NCBI RefSeq assembly: GCF_003431975.1
Contig: NZ_CP027116.1
Coordinates: 1,860,001-1,924,000, forward strand
Length of the DNA: 64,000 bases
Reading direction: 5' to 3'
From: Bacillus pumilus
GTDB lineage: Bacteria; Bacillota; Bacilli; Bacillales; Bacillaceae
The notes below the pieces were generated by a model. It was not told where the DNA came from. It saw only the letters and a list, made by a program, of their open reading frames with translations, and searched no databases. Made by a program: the position numbers and the translations under genes. Of this stretch, positions 48,828 through 58,932 are shown in pieces. Within the stretch, counting starts at the first letter, position 1. Each line of letters opens with the position of its first letter.

Positions 48828-50024
48828 ATGAAAGTGAAAGAAAACTATGTCAATGTCATTCCAATGAAAGAAATCCGTTCGACCGATGACCTTCTTTTCC
48901 CATTCCCTATTTACAATGAGCTTCGTGCACAGAGTGATATTAGATATGATGAGACAAGAAAGTGCTGGGACCTCTTTCGATATGCGGATATCCAGTCTGT
49001 TCTAAAACAGCCAAAAGTGTTCTCATCACAGCGAGGAAGAAGCACGTCGAAAACGAGCATTTTAACAATGGATCCCCCAAAGCATACAAAAATGAGAGCG
49101 CTTGTGAATAAAGCATTTACGCCAAAAGCGATCAAGCAATTAGAAGGTAAGATTAAAGATTTGACACTTGACCTGCTACATCAAGTCAAGGATCAACGTA
49201 CGTTTGATATCGTGCAAGATCTAGCAGCTCCACTGCCTGTCATGATCATTGCTGAGCTTCTCGGCGCAGAGGTAAAGGATAGAGAGCTCATTAAAAAACA
49301 TTCTGATGCCCTAGTAGCTGGTGCAAAGGATGAATCAAAAGAAGCCATTCAAGCAGTAGTCGATATGCAAAAACGCGCCGAAGAAGAGCTTTCTGCTTAT
49401 TTTGCTCACTTAATCCAAAAACGAAAGGAATCGCCTGCTAATGACTTGATCTCACTTCTCATTCAAGCAGAAATTGATGGTGAGCGTTTAACGGAGAATG
49501 AACTGCTTGGCTTTTGTATTCTATTACTTGTTGCCGGGAATGAAACGACGACGAATTTGATTACAAACGCAGTGCGACTGCTTACAGAGCAGCCGCATAT
49601 CACCGAATTAGTGCGGCAGGACCCCTCTCTAATTCCTCAATTGACAGAGGAAACGTTACGTTATTACCCGCCTGTTCAAGCCATTGGGCGCATTGCGGCT
49701 GAGGATGTTGAGATTGCAGGCTCAAAGGTTGAAAAAGGCGACTATCTCATTAGCTGGGTCGCTTCAGCAAATCGTGATGAACAGAAATTTGAAGATCCAG
49801 ATACGTTCCGTCTTGACCGGAAATCAAATCCTCATATGAGCTTTGGTTTTGGCATTCATTTTTGTCTCGGTGCACCGCTTGCCCGCCTTGAAAGCAACAT
49901 CGCCCTTGAGGTTTTACTCCAGACATTTCAAGACATCTCCTGCGTTGCAGAGCAGCTAAAACCTATTCAAAGCACATTTGTTTTTGGTGTAAAAGAATTT
50001 CCTGTACAAGTCACCCGTTTTTAA
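48828..50024 (+). CDS. cytochrome P450
   Basis: A 398-residue soluble bacterial P450 (CYP107-like by overall look; B. subtilis CypA is comparable). The I-helix oxygen-activation motif is AGNETTTNLI, the K-helix ExxR is EETLRYYPP, and the heme loop FGFGIHFCLGAPLARLE carries the axial Cys near residue 346. These enzymes insert oxygen into hydrophobic substrates with electrons from a ferredoxin or flavodoxin, neither of which is adjacent. AAAAGGAG is 8 bases before the ATG. It is a single gene with its own terminator. The substrate is unknown. Confidence 0.92.
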   Translation: MKVKENYVNVIPMKEIRSTDDLLFPFPIYNELRAQSDIRYDETRKCWDLFRYADIQSVLKQPKVFSSQRGRSTSKTSILTMDPPKHTKMRALVNKAFTPKAIKQLEGKIKDLTLDLLHQVKDQRTFDIVQDLAAPLPVMIIAELLGAEVKDRELIKKHSDALVAGAKDESKEAIQAVVDMQKRAEEELSAYFAHLIQKRKESPANDLISLLIQAEIDGERLTENELLGFCILLLVAGNETTTNLITNAVRLLTEQPHITELVRQDPSLIPQLTEETLRYYPPVQAIGRIAAEDVEIAGSKVEKGDYLISWVASANRDEQKFEDPDTFRLDRKSNPHMSFGFGIHFCLGAPLARLESNIALEVLLQTFQDISCVAEQLKPIQSTFVFGVKEFPVQVTRF

Positions 50025-50050
50025 AAGTCCCTTTTTAAGGGGCTTTTTTT
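50023..50050 (+). terminator. terminator of the P450 gene
   Basis: AAAAGTCCC (50023-50031) pairs with GGGGCTTTT (50039-50047), followed by further T. It overlaps the stop codon. Confidence 0.8.
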
Positions 50051-50153
50051 CATTTTCTTCAATTCATCATCTCTTTCTTACCTTCTATCTCCGAACATGC
50101 TAAAATAAAGTCCATACAAAGTGATAACGGATTACGGAAAGGGAGCTAAAATC

Positions 50154-52187
50154 ATGACCGATTATACAGCAATGAAAGACGGAATATTCAAATCAGTTTG
50201 TTCGTTAGATTGCCCGGATCAGTGCGGCCTTTTAATACATAAAGAAAATGGAAAGATCGTAAAAGTGCAAGGAGATCCAGATCACCCCGTCACACAAGGC
50301 AACATATGCAACAAGGTGCGGAATGTCACAGCCCGTTTATATGATGAAAAACGGCTGACCACTCCTTTGAAACGAGTTGGACGCAAAGGCGATGGTCAAT
50401 TTGCACCGATTACGTGGGAAGAAGCCATTGAAACCATTCGGCAAAAATGGACAAAGCTGATTGAAGACAAAGGTCCAGAAAGTATATTGCCTTACAGCTT
50501 CTATGGAAACATGGGCAATTTGAATGCTGAAGGCATGGACAGACGCTTTTTCTATCGTCTTGGTTCAAGTCAGTTAGATCGGACCATCTGTCAGTCAGCA
50601 GGAACGACTGGCTATAAATATACAATGGGTGCAAGTATCGGGACAGACCCGGAAGAGACCACTCATACGAAGCTATTTATCTTTTGGGGCATCAATGCTG
50701 TATCGACTAATATGCACCAAATCACCCTCGCGCAGAAAGCCAGAAAACAAGGTGCAAAGATTGTCGTGATTGATGTTCACAAGAACCAAACTGGCCGGAT
50801 GGCAGATTGGTTCATTCCGCTTCGCCCTGGTACTGACAGTGCCCTTGCCCTTGGCATCATGCATGTCCTTTTTAAAGAAGGACTGACAAATGAATCCTTT
50901 TTAGACACTTATACAACCGGTCATAAGGAGCTGCGAGAGCATGTGAAGCAGTATGATCCAGAAACTGTTGAGGGCATCACGGGGGTTTCTAAAGAGGACA
51001 TCGTGACACTTGCGAGAATGTACGCAGAGACATCGCCGTCACTCATTCGCATTGGCAACGGTTTGCAGCACCATGATAATGGCGGAATGAGTATTCGAAC
51101 CATTTCCTGCCTCCCTGCCCTGACTGGTCAATGGCTGCACAAGGGCGGCGGTGCGATGAAATCAAACTCTTCTTTTCTCAGCTATAATGAAACAGCTCTT
51201 CAGCGGCCGGATCTATTAAAGGGGCGCACACCAAGATCATTTAATATGAATCAGCTAGGCAGTGTGCTGACGAATGCATCTCCTTCTATTGATTCACTCT
51301 TTGTCTACTCGTGCAATCCAGCGGTTGTGACACCTGAAGCGAATAAAGTAAGAGAAGGTTTGCTGAGAGAGGACTTATTTACGGTGGTTCATGACCTATT
51401 TCTCACAGAGACAGCTACGTATGCGGACATTGTCCTGCCAGCGACATCCGCCTTTGAAAATGAGGACTTCTATACGTCGTACTGGCATCATTATATTCAA
51501 ATTCAAGAACCTGTGATTGAACGCTATGGCGAAAGCAAATCAAATACGGAAGTGTTCCGCCTGTTAGCCCATGCGATGGGCTTTGAAGAGGCAGCCTTCC
51601 GCGAGACAGATGCAGAACTCATGAAACAAGCCCTTCATCATCCGGAAAATCCGCATTATGAGGACATTTCATACGAGGCATTAAAAGAAAAGAAATGGAT
51701 CAAAGCAAAACGGGGATCTTTCCAAGACTTAAAGCTCTCTACGCCGAGCGGGAAAATTGAGCTTTATTCTGAACAAATGAAAAAAGACGGCTATCCAGCG
51801 TTACCAACCTACGTTCCACTCTATCAGGAAAGCGATTATCCGCTTACCTTTATTCCGGGACCGAATCATAATTTTCTTAACTCGACCTTCTCACTTCATG
51901 AAAAGCATCAAAAGCTTGAGAAGTTCCCTAAGCTTCATATGAATGAACAAGATGCAAAGGCAAGACAGATTGAAGATGGTGATATGGTGCGTGTACGGAA
52001 TGATCGAGGAGAATGCGAGCTTGTCGTGTCAGTTGGTCACAATGTATTATCTGGTGTTGTGGTCAGTCAAGGGTTATGGGCAGATCAAAAAGGCAAAAAG
52101 CACCTAGTCAATGGGTTAACACCTGATCGCCTGGCAGATATGGGCGGCGGCGCGACGTTCTTTTCTGGCAGAGTGGAAGTTGAATAA
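50154..52187 (+). CDS. molybdopterin oxidoreductase (YoaE-like)
   Basis: A 677-residue member of the DMSO-reductase/formate dehydrogenase family. The N-terminal 4Fe-4S motif is CSLDCPDQCG...ICNK (Cys at about residues 17, 21 and 25, and one near 53). The Mo-bis-MGD domains follow, with ITWEEAIETIRQKW, LFIFWGINAVSTNMHQ, HKGGGAMKSNSSF and the C-terminal DGDMVRVRNDRGECELVVSVG. The start at 50154 has AAAGGGAG eight bases upstream. No partner subunits or cofactor genes are adjacent, so the electron acceptor is unknown. Length matches B. subtilis YoaE, a soluble enzyme with no firm function. Confidence 0.87.
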   Translation: MTDYTAMKDGIFKSVCSLDCPDQCGLLIHKENGKIVKVQGDPDHPVTQGNICNKVRNVTARLYDEKRLTTPLKRVGRKGDGQFAPITWEEAIETIRQKWTKLIEDKGPESILPYSFYGNMGNLNAEGMDRRFFYRLGSSQLDRTICQSAGTTGYKYTMGASIGTDPEETTHTKLFIFWGINAVSTNMHQITLAQKARKQGAKIVVIDVHKNQTGRMADWFIPLRPGTDSALALGIMHVLFKEGLTNESFLDTYTTGHKELREHVKQYDPETVEGITGVSKEDIVTLARMYAETSPSLIRIGNGLQHHDNGGMSIRTISCLPALTGQWLHKGGGAMKSNSSFLSYNETALQRPDLLKGRTPRSFNMNQLGSVLTNASPSIDSLFVYSCNPAVVTPEANKVREGLLREDLFTVVHDLFLTETATYADIVLPATSAFENEDFYTSYWHHYIQIQEPVIERYGESKSNTEVFRLLAHAMGFEEAAFRETDAELMKQALHHPENPHYEDISYEALKEKKWIKAKRGSFQDLKLSTPSGKIELYSEQMKKDGYPALPTYVPLYQESDYPLTFIPGPNHNFLNSTFSLHEKHQKLEKFPKLHMNEQDAKARQIEDGDMVRVRNDRGECELVVSVGHNVLSGVVVSQGLWADQKGKKHLVNGLTPDRLADMGGGATFFSGRVEVE

Positions 52188-52203
52188 TGATCATAGACAG
52201 AAG

Positions 52204-52232
52204 AAAAGCCAGCAAAAACTGCTGGCTTTTTT
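52204..52232. terminator. terminator between the molybdopterin enzyme and xynA
   Basis: AAAAGCCAGCA (52204-52214) and TGCTGGCTTTT (52220-52230) form an 11-base stem with a T run. It can end both convergent genes. Confidence 0.92.
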
Positions 52233-52242
52233 TCATTTGATT

Positions 52243-52926
52243 TTATCGAATAATCAGCTGGTTGGTAAACACATTTGCACTTCCATTGCTTCGGTAGCCT
52301 TCTACAGTTAGAGCTGTTTCATACATTTTCCCCATTGGCATACCTAGGCTTTCCCATTTTCTAAAGTGCTGACTGACGGAAACTGTTCCACTCGTACGTT
52401 TTGTTTGACGTACACTCCAATATTGTTTAAAGGTTGCGTCTCCAATAATAGAAGGCTGATTAACACGTAGCGTTTCATAAATGTCATATGTGCCTCCATC
52501 GGCATAAAAAGATCCTTTATACGTTCCTGTTGGGCGATATGTGCCCCATGACTCAATAATGTAGTATTCAGCTAATGGAGATTGTGTCCAGCCATAGACA
52601 CATAAGTAGGAATTCCCGCCTGGGTTAAAGGCTGCGTTGTAATTGATGGAGATGTTGCCAAGCTGATGATGAGTTTTAGTGGAATCAAACTTCTTTCCTT
52701 TTCGAAACAAAGCATTTCCGATATTGTTCCATTGCGCGCTAAAGGACCCGCCGTTATTGAGTGTCATTGCGGTATTTCCGTAATCCTTCCATAATTCAAA
52801 ATCGTACCCGCTGTGATTCCCTATTCTATTCTCATAAAGCGTTTCCGCATGAGCTGGCACAGCCGTCAGTGTCAGCACAAATCCAATACACATCACAAAC
52901 AACAGCCTCAATCTTTTCAAATTCAT
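52243..52926 (-). CDS. xynA: secreted endo-1,4-beta-xylanase (GH11)
   Basis: A 227-residue GH11 xylanase that cuts xylan in the medium. The signal peptide runs to AVPAHA, with cleavage before Glu28. The beta-jelly-roll has [31 protein letters not shown] with nucleophile Glu120, and the acid/base Glu209 in LTVEGYRS. The sequence is very close to the known B. pumilus XynA. The start at 52926 follows AAAGGAG; the frame can be extended 22 codons to 52992, but that would add a charged leader before the signal peptide. It lies 85 bases after xylB on the same strand with no terminator between, so read-through from xylAB is possible. A STAB-SD-like site sits 66 bases upstream. Confidence 0.95.
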   Translation of the reverse strand: MNLKRLRLLFVMCIGFVLTLTAVPAHAETLYENRIGNHSGYDFELWKDYGNTAMTLNNGGSFSAQWNNIGNALFRKGKKFDSTKTHHQLGNISINYNAAFNPGGNSYLCVYGWTQSPLAEYYIIESWGTYRPTGTYKGSFYADGGTYDIYETLRVNQPSIIGDATFKQYWSVRQTKRTSGTVSVSQHFRKWESLGMPMGKMYETALTVEGYRSNGSANVFTNQLIIR

Positions 52927-52991
52927 TTTCCATTCCTCTCCTTTTTTCATTAAAATTGTTCTGCCTTTTCTAAGATGAAACGAGCTCATCA

Positions 52992-53000
52992 CCTCCTTTC
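52992..53000 (-). promoter_or_regulatory. STAB-SD-like element ahead of xynA
   Basis: GAAAGGAGG, followed by TGATG, is almost fully complementary to the 16S 3' end but lies 65 bases upstream of the xynA start and only two bases from an in-frame ATG. It matches the mRNA-stabilising STAB-SD of cry3A, where bound 30S subunits protect the 5' end. Confidence 0.45.
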
Positions 53001-53011
53001 ATGTAACCCTT

Positions 53012-54511
53012 CTAGACAGAACGGTACGGTTCTAACCCGGCATGGATGTCTCTTGTTTGTGTATAGATCTTTTGATACAGATGGAATAGATCAGCATATA
53101 TACTTGCATGTTGCTGCTCTGGCTCATAGACTGCGGCTTGATGAATAAATTGATCTGCACATGCCTCAAGTGATGGATACCACTTACAACCAACGGCGGC
53201 AAGCATAGCTGCACCTAGAGCAGGCCCCTGTTCATTGTCTAGCTGGATGACCTCAGCCTGAAAAATATCTGCTTGCATTTGAAGCCATGTCCGGCTTCTC
53301 GCACCGCCTCCAATGGAAACAATAGAATCTATATGTTTCCCTGCTTGCCGGAATAAGGCGATGGATTCATTTAATGAGAAAGTAATTCCTTCTAACACAG
53401 CCCTGACGACATGTGCCCTTTCATGCCGGCTGTCTAAGCCAATCAAGCTTCCACGAATGGTAGAATCCGCATGAGGTGTTCTTTCCCCTACTAAATATGG
53501 CGTGAAGAGCAATCCGTTTGCGCCTGGGGCGACATTAGCTGCACCCTCTAACAGCGATTGGAACGACTCCTCGGGAGCCAGTAAATGTTTTACCCAGTTA
53601 AGGCTATATCCTGCTGAAAGGGTCACACCCATTGTGTAGAAAGCGTCTTTTTTTGCATGATGAAACAAATGCAAATTTCCTTGAAGCTCTCTTTCATGAT
53701 CCTCTTCGTAAGAGAGAATGACGCCAGATGTGCCAATGCTGCATAACGTGCGGCCAGAGGATAAAATACCAGCACCAACGGCTCCGCAAGCATTGTCTGC
53801 GCCGCCAGCAAAGACTTTTGTCCCTTCTTCTATTCCCGCTTCACGAGCAATATGCGGCAATAGTGTACCGACCTCGGACTCTGATGAAACAAGCGGCGGA
53901 CAAATATGAGAAGGTATATCAAATGCCTGACAAATCTCTTCACTCCAAGTTTGCTCACCAATATCTAACAGCAATGTGCCCGCCGAATCAGAATAATCAA
54001 TATGGACATTCCCTGTTAAACGAAATCTAACATAATCCTTTGGGAGTAAAAACAAGTCGATTTGTTGAGCAATTTCTGGTTCATGTTCCTTTACCCATAA
54101 TAATTTTGGCAGTGTGAACCCTTCTAACGCCTGATTTTTCGTGATCTTTTGCAGCTGTTCCCCCAGCTTCTTTGTGATGCGTGTACATTGCGCTGTCGTT
54201 CGTGTATCATTCCATAAAATTGCGGGGCGGAGTACCTGACGAGATTCATTTAATAGAACCAAACCATGCATTTGTCCAGAAAAGCTGATGCCGTCTACTT
54301 TCTTTGTATGGACAGGCTGTCTTGTCATCAATTCTTTCATCGCAGCCACCGTCTGCTCAACCCAATCCTCTGGATGCTGCTCACAATATCCAGGCTTATC
54401 TTGTATGAGGCGGTAAGGCTTAAAAGCCTCGCAGCACACCTTTCCGCTCTCATCTACTAATATCGCTTTGACCCCGCTCGTTCCAAGATCAATTCCCATT
54501 ACATACTTCAT
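53012..54511 (-). CDS. xylB: xylulokinase
   Basis: A 499-residue FGGY-family kinase that phosphorylates D-xylulose with ATP to xylulose 5-phosphate. Motifs include MGIDLGTSGVKAILVDESG at the N-terminus, SFSGQMHGLVLLN, ILWNDTRTTAQC, and near the C-terminus SIGGGARSRTWLQMQADIF (FGGY signature region) and GPALGAAMLAA. The RBS AAGGAG is 6 bases before the ATG. It follows xylA by 35 bases and is co-transcribed with it under XylR control. A terminator between xylB and xynA is not visible. Confidence 0.95.
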   Translation of the reverse strand: MKYVMGIDLGTSGVKAILVDESGKVCCEAFKPYRLIQDKPGYCEQHPEDWVEQTVAAMKELMTRQPVHTKKVDGISFSGQMHGLVLLNESRQVLRPAILWNDTRTTAQCTRITKKLGEQLQKITKNQALEGFTLPKLLWVKEHEPEIAQQIDLFLLPKDYVRFRLTGNVHIDYSDSAGTLLLDIGEQTWSEEICQAFDIPSHICPPLVSSESEVGTLLPHIAREAGIEEGTKVFAGGADNACGAVGAGILSSGRTLCSIGTSGVILSYEEDHERELQGNLHLFHHAKKDAFYTMGVTLSAGYSLNWVKHLLAPEESFQSLLEGAANVAPGANGLLFTPYLVGERTPHADSTIRGSLIGLDSRHERAHVVRAVLEGITFSLNESIALFRQAGKHIDSIVSIGGGARSRTWLQMQADIFQAEVIQLDNEQGPALGAAMLAAVGCKWYPSLEACADQFIHQAAVYEPEQQHASIYADLFHLYQKIYTQTRDIHAGLEPYRSV

Positions 54512-54546
54512 GTTTTCACTCCTTCAACGCAGGTCCGCTCCTTCAA

Positions 54547-55884
54547 TCAATCTTCTAACAAGTATTGATTGAGCCGTGCTTTCAAATGTTCCTCTCTTCC
54601 CGATTCGTTTCTAATTAATGGGTGCTTTAGCGCATACTCTTCTAATGTATGAAAGTTTGCCTTCCCTTCTGAAATGTCACGTCCAATTCCTTCAGAAAAA
54701 CTGCGATACCGATGCTTTATCACATCTTCAAACACACGATCTTCTATGAGTCGATAAGCGACTCGCAGTCCTTTTGCGAACGCATCCATACCCGCAATAT
54801 GGGCATATAAAATATCTTCAAGTTCAAAGGAAGCTCTTCTGACTTTTGCATCAAAATTGAGACCGCCAGTTCCTAGCCCACCATTTTGCAGAATTTCATA
54901 CATGGCAAGAGTTGTCGCATATAAATCGGTTGGGAATTCATCTGTGTCCCAGCCGAGCAGCGTATTTCCTTGGTTCGCATCCACAGAACCGAGCAATCCA
55001 TGTATTCTTGCGACGCGTAACTCATGCTCAAACGTATGACCGGCGAGTGTCGCATGATTGGCCTCGATATTCAATTTAAAATGTGAATCTAATCCATATT
55101 GTTTTAAAAAGGCGATTGATGTCGCTGCATCTGTATCATATTGATGAGTAGTTGGCTCCTTCGGCTTAGGTTCAATTAAAAATTGGCCAGTGTATCCAAT
55201 TTCTTTTGCATAATCAACAGCCATATGCAAAAATGACGCCATATGATCAAGCTCTCTTTTCATATCTGTATTCAGTAAAGTGTCGTACCCTTCTCGTCCT
55301 CCCCAGAAAACGTAATTTTCTGCGCCGAGTTCTTTGGCTGTTTCGATTCCTTTTTTTACTTGTGCGGCTGCGTAGGCAAAGACATCTGCATGACAAGATG
55401 TCGCTGCGCCGTGTACAAACCTAGGGTGCTTGAACATGTTGGCCGTGTTCCACAGCAGCTTTATTCCGCTATCTCGCATGTATTCTTTCATTCTTTCTAA
55501 AATGATGTCCAATTGTTGATTGGTCTCTTGGAGCGTATCTCCCTCTGGTGCAATGTCACGGTCATGGAATGCAAAATACGGAACATCCAATAGGTCAAAC
55601 AGTTGAAAAGCCACTTCCAATCTGGCTTTCGCTAAATCCATCCCACTATAGGAGTCCCAGGCTCTTTGCATCGTGCCAGTTCCAAACATGTCTGTTCCAT
55701 CAGCGGTCAATGTATGCCAATAAGCAACTGAAAAACGCAGATGATCTTTCATCGTTTTGCCGCCTATCATTTCGTTTGGATTATAGTATTTAAAAGCGAG
55801 AGGGTTTTTTGATTGTTTTCCTTCATATTGAATCTTTCCAATTCCTTCTAAGCTGTGTAACGTTTTGATCTTTGAGTTGACCAT
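54547..55884 (-). CDS. xylA: xylose isomerase
   Basis: A 445-residue metal-dependent TIM-barrel enzyme that converts D-xylose to D-xylulose. Motifs are [18 protein letters not shown] (catalytic His/Asp), [73 protein letters not shown] and [11 protein letters not shown] (metal ligands). AGGAGG is 7 bases before the ATG. It is the first gene of xylAB and divergent from xylR; a degenerate xyl operator is just upstream. Confidence 0.96.
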   Translation of the reverse strand: MVNSKIKTLHSLEGIGKIQYEGKQSKNPLAFKYYNPNEMIGGKTMKDHLRFSVAYWHTLTADGTDMFGTGTMQRAWDSYSGMDLAKARLEVAFQLFDLLDVPYFAFHDRDIAPEGDTLQETNQQLDIILERMKEYMRDSGIKLLWNTANMFKHPRFVHGAATSCHADVFAYAAAQVKKGIETAKELGAENYVFWGGREGYDTLLNTDMKRELDHMASFLHMAVDYAKEIGYTGQFLIEPKPKEPTTHQYDTDAATSIAFLKQYGLDSHFKLNIEANHATLAGHTFEHELRVARIHGLLGSVDANQGNTLLGWDTDEFPTDLYATTLAMYEILQNGGLGTGGLNFDAKVRRASFELEDILYAHIAGMDAFAKGLRVAYRLIEDRVFEDVIKHRYRSFSEGIGRDISEGKANFHTLEEYALKHPLIRNESGREEHLKARLNQYLLED

Positions 55885-55911
55885 TTTTATTCCTCCTATG
55901 AATATACTTCG

Positions 55912-55936
55912 TAAGTTGATTCAACAAACAAATATT
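55912..55936. promoter_or_regulatory. possible degenerate xyl operator upstream of xylA
   Basis: The 25 bases share about 15 with the B. subtilis xylO, with the half-site CAAACAAA conserved. It lies in the xylA leader just above the ribosome site. The xylR promoter on the other side has a TATAAT at 55999-56004. The 204-base gap has no gene. Confidence 0.4.
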
Positions 55937-56097
55937 CAATCTGTCATCATTTCACTTTGAATTTTCCATATTTTTTAGTTTTTTAGAAATATTTTCGTTA
56001 TAATAAAGTTAAAATCATCCTTCATACAAAATACATGCGAAGAAAAGTAGCTTTTTTCTTAACTTAATCTAAAGACGAAACAAATGGAGTGGATAAT

Positions 56098-57258
56098 GTG
56101 GATATCGCTGATCAGAACTTTGTGAAAAAAATAAACCAAAAGCTTTTATTAAAAGAAATTCTCCAGCATGCGCCAATTTCCAGAGCAAAATTATCTGAAC
56201 GCACTGGGTTAAATAAATCGACTGTTTCCTCTCAAGTAAGCACATTAATGAAGGAGCATCTCGTCTATGAAATCGGTCAAGGTGAATCTAGCGGCGGGAG
56301 AAGACCGGTTTTGCTGATGTTTAATAAACGTGCTGGCTGCTCTATTGGGATTGATGTCGGCGTTGATTATGTGAATGGCATTTTAACCGACCTTGAAGGG
56401 TCTATTCTTCATGAGGAGCAAATGAAACTCCCCTCCAGCTCTCCTGATGTGACCATACGCATATTAACTGAATTAATACAGAAGTTGATGGCAAAAATCC
56501 CATCTTCACCATACGGGCTTATAGGTATTGGCCTATGTATACATGGGCTAGTGAATGCAGACGAACAAATCGTGTTTACGCCTCATTCCAAATGGAAAAA
56601 TGTTGACTTGAAAACAACACTCCAAGACGCATTCCAAGTACCCATCTTCATTGAAAATGAAGCAAATGCCGGTGCATATGGTGAAAAAATCTTTGGTGCC
56701 GCTAAGCATTATGACCATTTAATCTATGCCAGCATCGGCACTGGCATTGGGATTGGGATCATTATCAATCATCATTTATACAGAGGCACATATGGCTTTT
56801 CTGGTGAAATGGGGCATATGACCATCGACTTTAACGGACCAACATGCAGCTGCGGAAACCGTGGATGCTGGGAACTGTATGCATCTGAGAAAGCCTTGTT
56901 TCAGTCCCTTCAAACAAACGATCAGCCCATCTCCCATCAAGACGTGGAACAACTTGCGATGTTAAATGATATGAAAACCCTGAACGCCCTGCGCAACTTT
57001 GGTTTTTATCTTGGGGTCGGTCTCACAAACGTCCTACATACCTTTAACCCGCAAGCGATTATTTTGCGAAACAAGGTCATTGAAACGCAGCCAACAGTTC
57101 TACGTGTGATCCAAGAGGAGGTATCCTCAAGAATGGATACGCAATTCAGCTCACAAGTAGAGCTGCTTCCTTCGTCATTAGGGCACAATGCACCGGTACT
57201 AGGGATGACATCTCTCGTCATAGAAGCGTTCCTTCAAGATGCCACCCTCTCCACATGA
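56098..57258 (+). CDS. xylR: xylose repressor XylR (ROK family)
   Basis: A 386-residue ROK repressor. The N-terminal winged HTH is ISRAKLSERTGLNKSTVSSQVS, and the sugar-binding domain follows with GIDVGVDYVNGILTDLEG and EMGHMTIDFNGPTCSCGNRGCWE, the zinc-binding ROK signature CxCGxxGCxE. It binds xyl operators in the absence of xylose. The GTG at 56098 is chosen because GGAG is 8 bases upstream; it gives the N-terminus of B. subtilis XylR (DIADQNFVKKINQKLLLKEI). A GTG at 56089 overlaps the SD. The gene converges on xynB. Confidence 0.95.
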   Translation: MDIADQNFVKKINQKLLLKEILQHAPISRAKLSERTGLNKSTVSSQVSTLMKEHLVYEIGQGESSGGRRPVLLMFNKRAGCSIGIDVGVDYVNGILTDLEGSILHEEQMKLPSSSPDVTIRILTELIQKLMAKIPSSPYGLIGIGLCIHGLVNADEQIVFTPHSKWKNVDLKTTLQDAFQVPIFIENEANAGAYGEKIFGAAKHYDHLIYASIGTGIGIGIIINHHLYRGTYGFSGEMGHMTIDFNGPTCSCGNRGCWELYASEKALFQSLQTNDQPISHQDVEQLAMLNDMKTLNALRNFGFYLGVGLTNVLHTFNPQAIILRNKVIETQPTVLRVIQEEVSSRMDTQFSSQVELLPSSLGHNAPVLGMTSLVIEAFLQDATLST

Positions 57259-57271
57259 CATGTTCATAGAT

Positions 57272-57307
57272 AAAAAGAGACAGCTCTTCATGCGTTGTCT
57301 TTTTTTA
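57272..57307. terminator. terminator between xylR and xynB
   Basis: A stem of AGACAGC-type arms (57279-57285 and around 57290-57299) is flanked by A and T runs. The hairpin is imperfect, so the call is tentative; it overlaps the xynB stop. Confidence 0.6.
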
Positions 57308-58909
57308 TTCCGTTTCCTCATAGCGGAAATAGTTGAAATCGGCAGGAAGACGCTCGCCGCTTGTATCCTGGCACTGCATCCCGACAAATGCCCCTGTAAA
57401 AAATCCCCCTCCTCGAATGTAGTCATCGGATAAATGACTTGATTCAAATAACACATCAATTTCCTTCCATTCTCTTTGATCAAAAGAATAGGAATACCTA
57501 TATGTCTCTTTCTGAACGGTCACTTTTAAATACACATATTTGATCTCTTCGGGAACGACAATTTTTTGTGTCAATGGTTGAGAAAAAGAAAGGTTTTGAC
57601 AAACAGATAGTTCAAGAATGCGGCCAAGCTCTTCATCATGTGTCACCTGAAGCGCTGTCCAATTTTCCGTATTATAATAATTCACAAGACCAGCAGCTTG
57701 CTGAAAATGTTTCGGGAAGAATGAAACAGCTGTTTCTGCTTCAAAATAAAAGCTTTGCCAGCGCCTTGCAACGAAAGCTTGGGTAAACTTAGATGTCAGC
57801 GATTCCTGACCGTATAACCTTAAATGCTGAGGTTTCTCTGTTAAAGAACCAATCTGATCAGTAAAAGGGATTCTTAATGTTTGGAAGTGTCTATTTAACG
57901 TTGATTCTTTAAATTCATCGACTGTATGATGTGTGGGAGCAAACACCTTTTCGTTTATCGCCGGTGCATCAACCTCCAGTGCCCCCTCTTTTCCCCCTAC
58001 AACATACGGCCAGTCATCCTTCCATTCGAGCTTTTGAATCGCTGTTTCTCTTCCTAAAGGACACCAACCTCTCTGTTGAAACACTGATTCCTTGCTCGAT
58101 TGAATAGGGCGGCCAGTAAGATGTGCTAAGTACCATTCATTTGTATGCGTTTGAACGATGGAAGCATGCCCGCATTTTTGCAGCGGATGTTCAGGTGTGT
58201 GAAAAGCACTTAAAATTGGGTTATCTGGATGAACTTCATAAGGCCCTTCAATCTGCGGGGAACGGGCGATCGTTGCCGCATGCTCGTACCGGGTACCTCC
58301 TTCTGCCGTTAATAAATAGTAGTAATCCCCAATGTGATAGAGATGCGGCGCTTCTGTCAGTTTAATCGGTGTGCCTTTAAAAATAACCTTGCGCTGACCG
58401 ATAAGTTTCTTTTCCGTTACGCTATATTCTTGCAGGGCAATCCCCGCAAAGGAATGATGCTTTTCCCGGTGGTCCCACAGCATATTTAAGACATATTTCT
58501 TCCCGCTTTTATCATGGAATAAAGAGGGATCAAAGCCAGAGCTATTAAGCCGAACCGGTTCGCTCCAATCGCCGTCAACCTCACTTGCCGTGACCAAATA
58601 ATTATGACCGTCTTTAAATGGGCCATCCACTACTTTGATATCAGAATAAATAAGCCAGAACTGTCCATCTGCATAGCTTAGGCATGGTGCCCAGACTCCG
58701 CCAGAATCAGGATTTCCCTTCATGTCCAGCTGTGATGTTTTTTGCAAAGGACGCGCAGCAAGCTGCCAATGGACGAGATCCTTCGAATGATAAATTTGCA
58801 CCCCTGGAAACCATTCAAATGTAGAGACCGCCATGTAATAATCTTCTCCTACACGGCAAATGCTTGGGTCCGGGTTAAACCCTTTGAGCACTGGATTGAT
58901 AATTTTCAT
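57305..58909 (-). CDS. xynB: beta-xylosidase (GH43)
   Basis: A 534-residue GH43 enzyme that releases xylose from xylo-oligosaccharides inside the cell. The N-terminal five-bladed propeller has [22 protein letters not shown] (catalytic base Asp near 15), [19 protein letters not shown] (pKa-modulating Asp) and [23 protein letters not shown] (acid Glu). A C-terminal beta-sandwich with [13 protein letters not shown] and [18 protein letters not shown] strands completes the fold. GAGGAGG precedes the ATG. It follows xynP by 23 bases. B. pumilus XynB is of the same family and size. Confidence 0.94.
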   Translation of the reverse strand: MKIINPVLKGFNPDPSICRVGEDYYMAVSTFEWFPGVQIYHSKDLVHWQLAARPLQKTSQLDMKGNPDSGGVWAPCLSYADGQFWLIYSDIKVVDGPFKDGHNYLVTASEVDGDWSEPVRLNSSGFDPSLFHDKSGKKYVLNMLWDHREKHHSFAGIALQEYSVTEKKLIGQRKVIFKGTPIKLTEAPHLYHIGDYYYLLTAEGGTRYEHAATIARSPQIEGPYEVHPDNPILSAFHTPEHPLQKCGHASIVQTHTNEWYLAHLTGRPIQSSKESVFQQRGWCPLGRETAIQKLEWKDDWPYVVGGKEGALEVDAPAINEKVFAPTHHTVDEFKESTLNRHFQTLRIPFTDQIGSLTEKPQHLRLYGQESLTSKFTQAFVARRWQSFYFEAETAVSFFPKHFQQAAGLVNYYNTENWTALQVTHDEELGRILELSVCQNLSFSQPLTQKIVVPEEIKYVYLKVTVQKETYRYSYSFDQREWKEIDVLFESSHLSDDYIRGGGFFTGAFVGMQCQDTSGERLPADFNYFRYEETE

Positions 58910-58932
58910 GCAACTTCCTCCTCTTTCACGAC

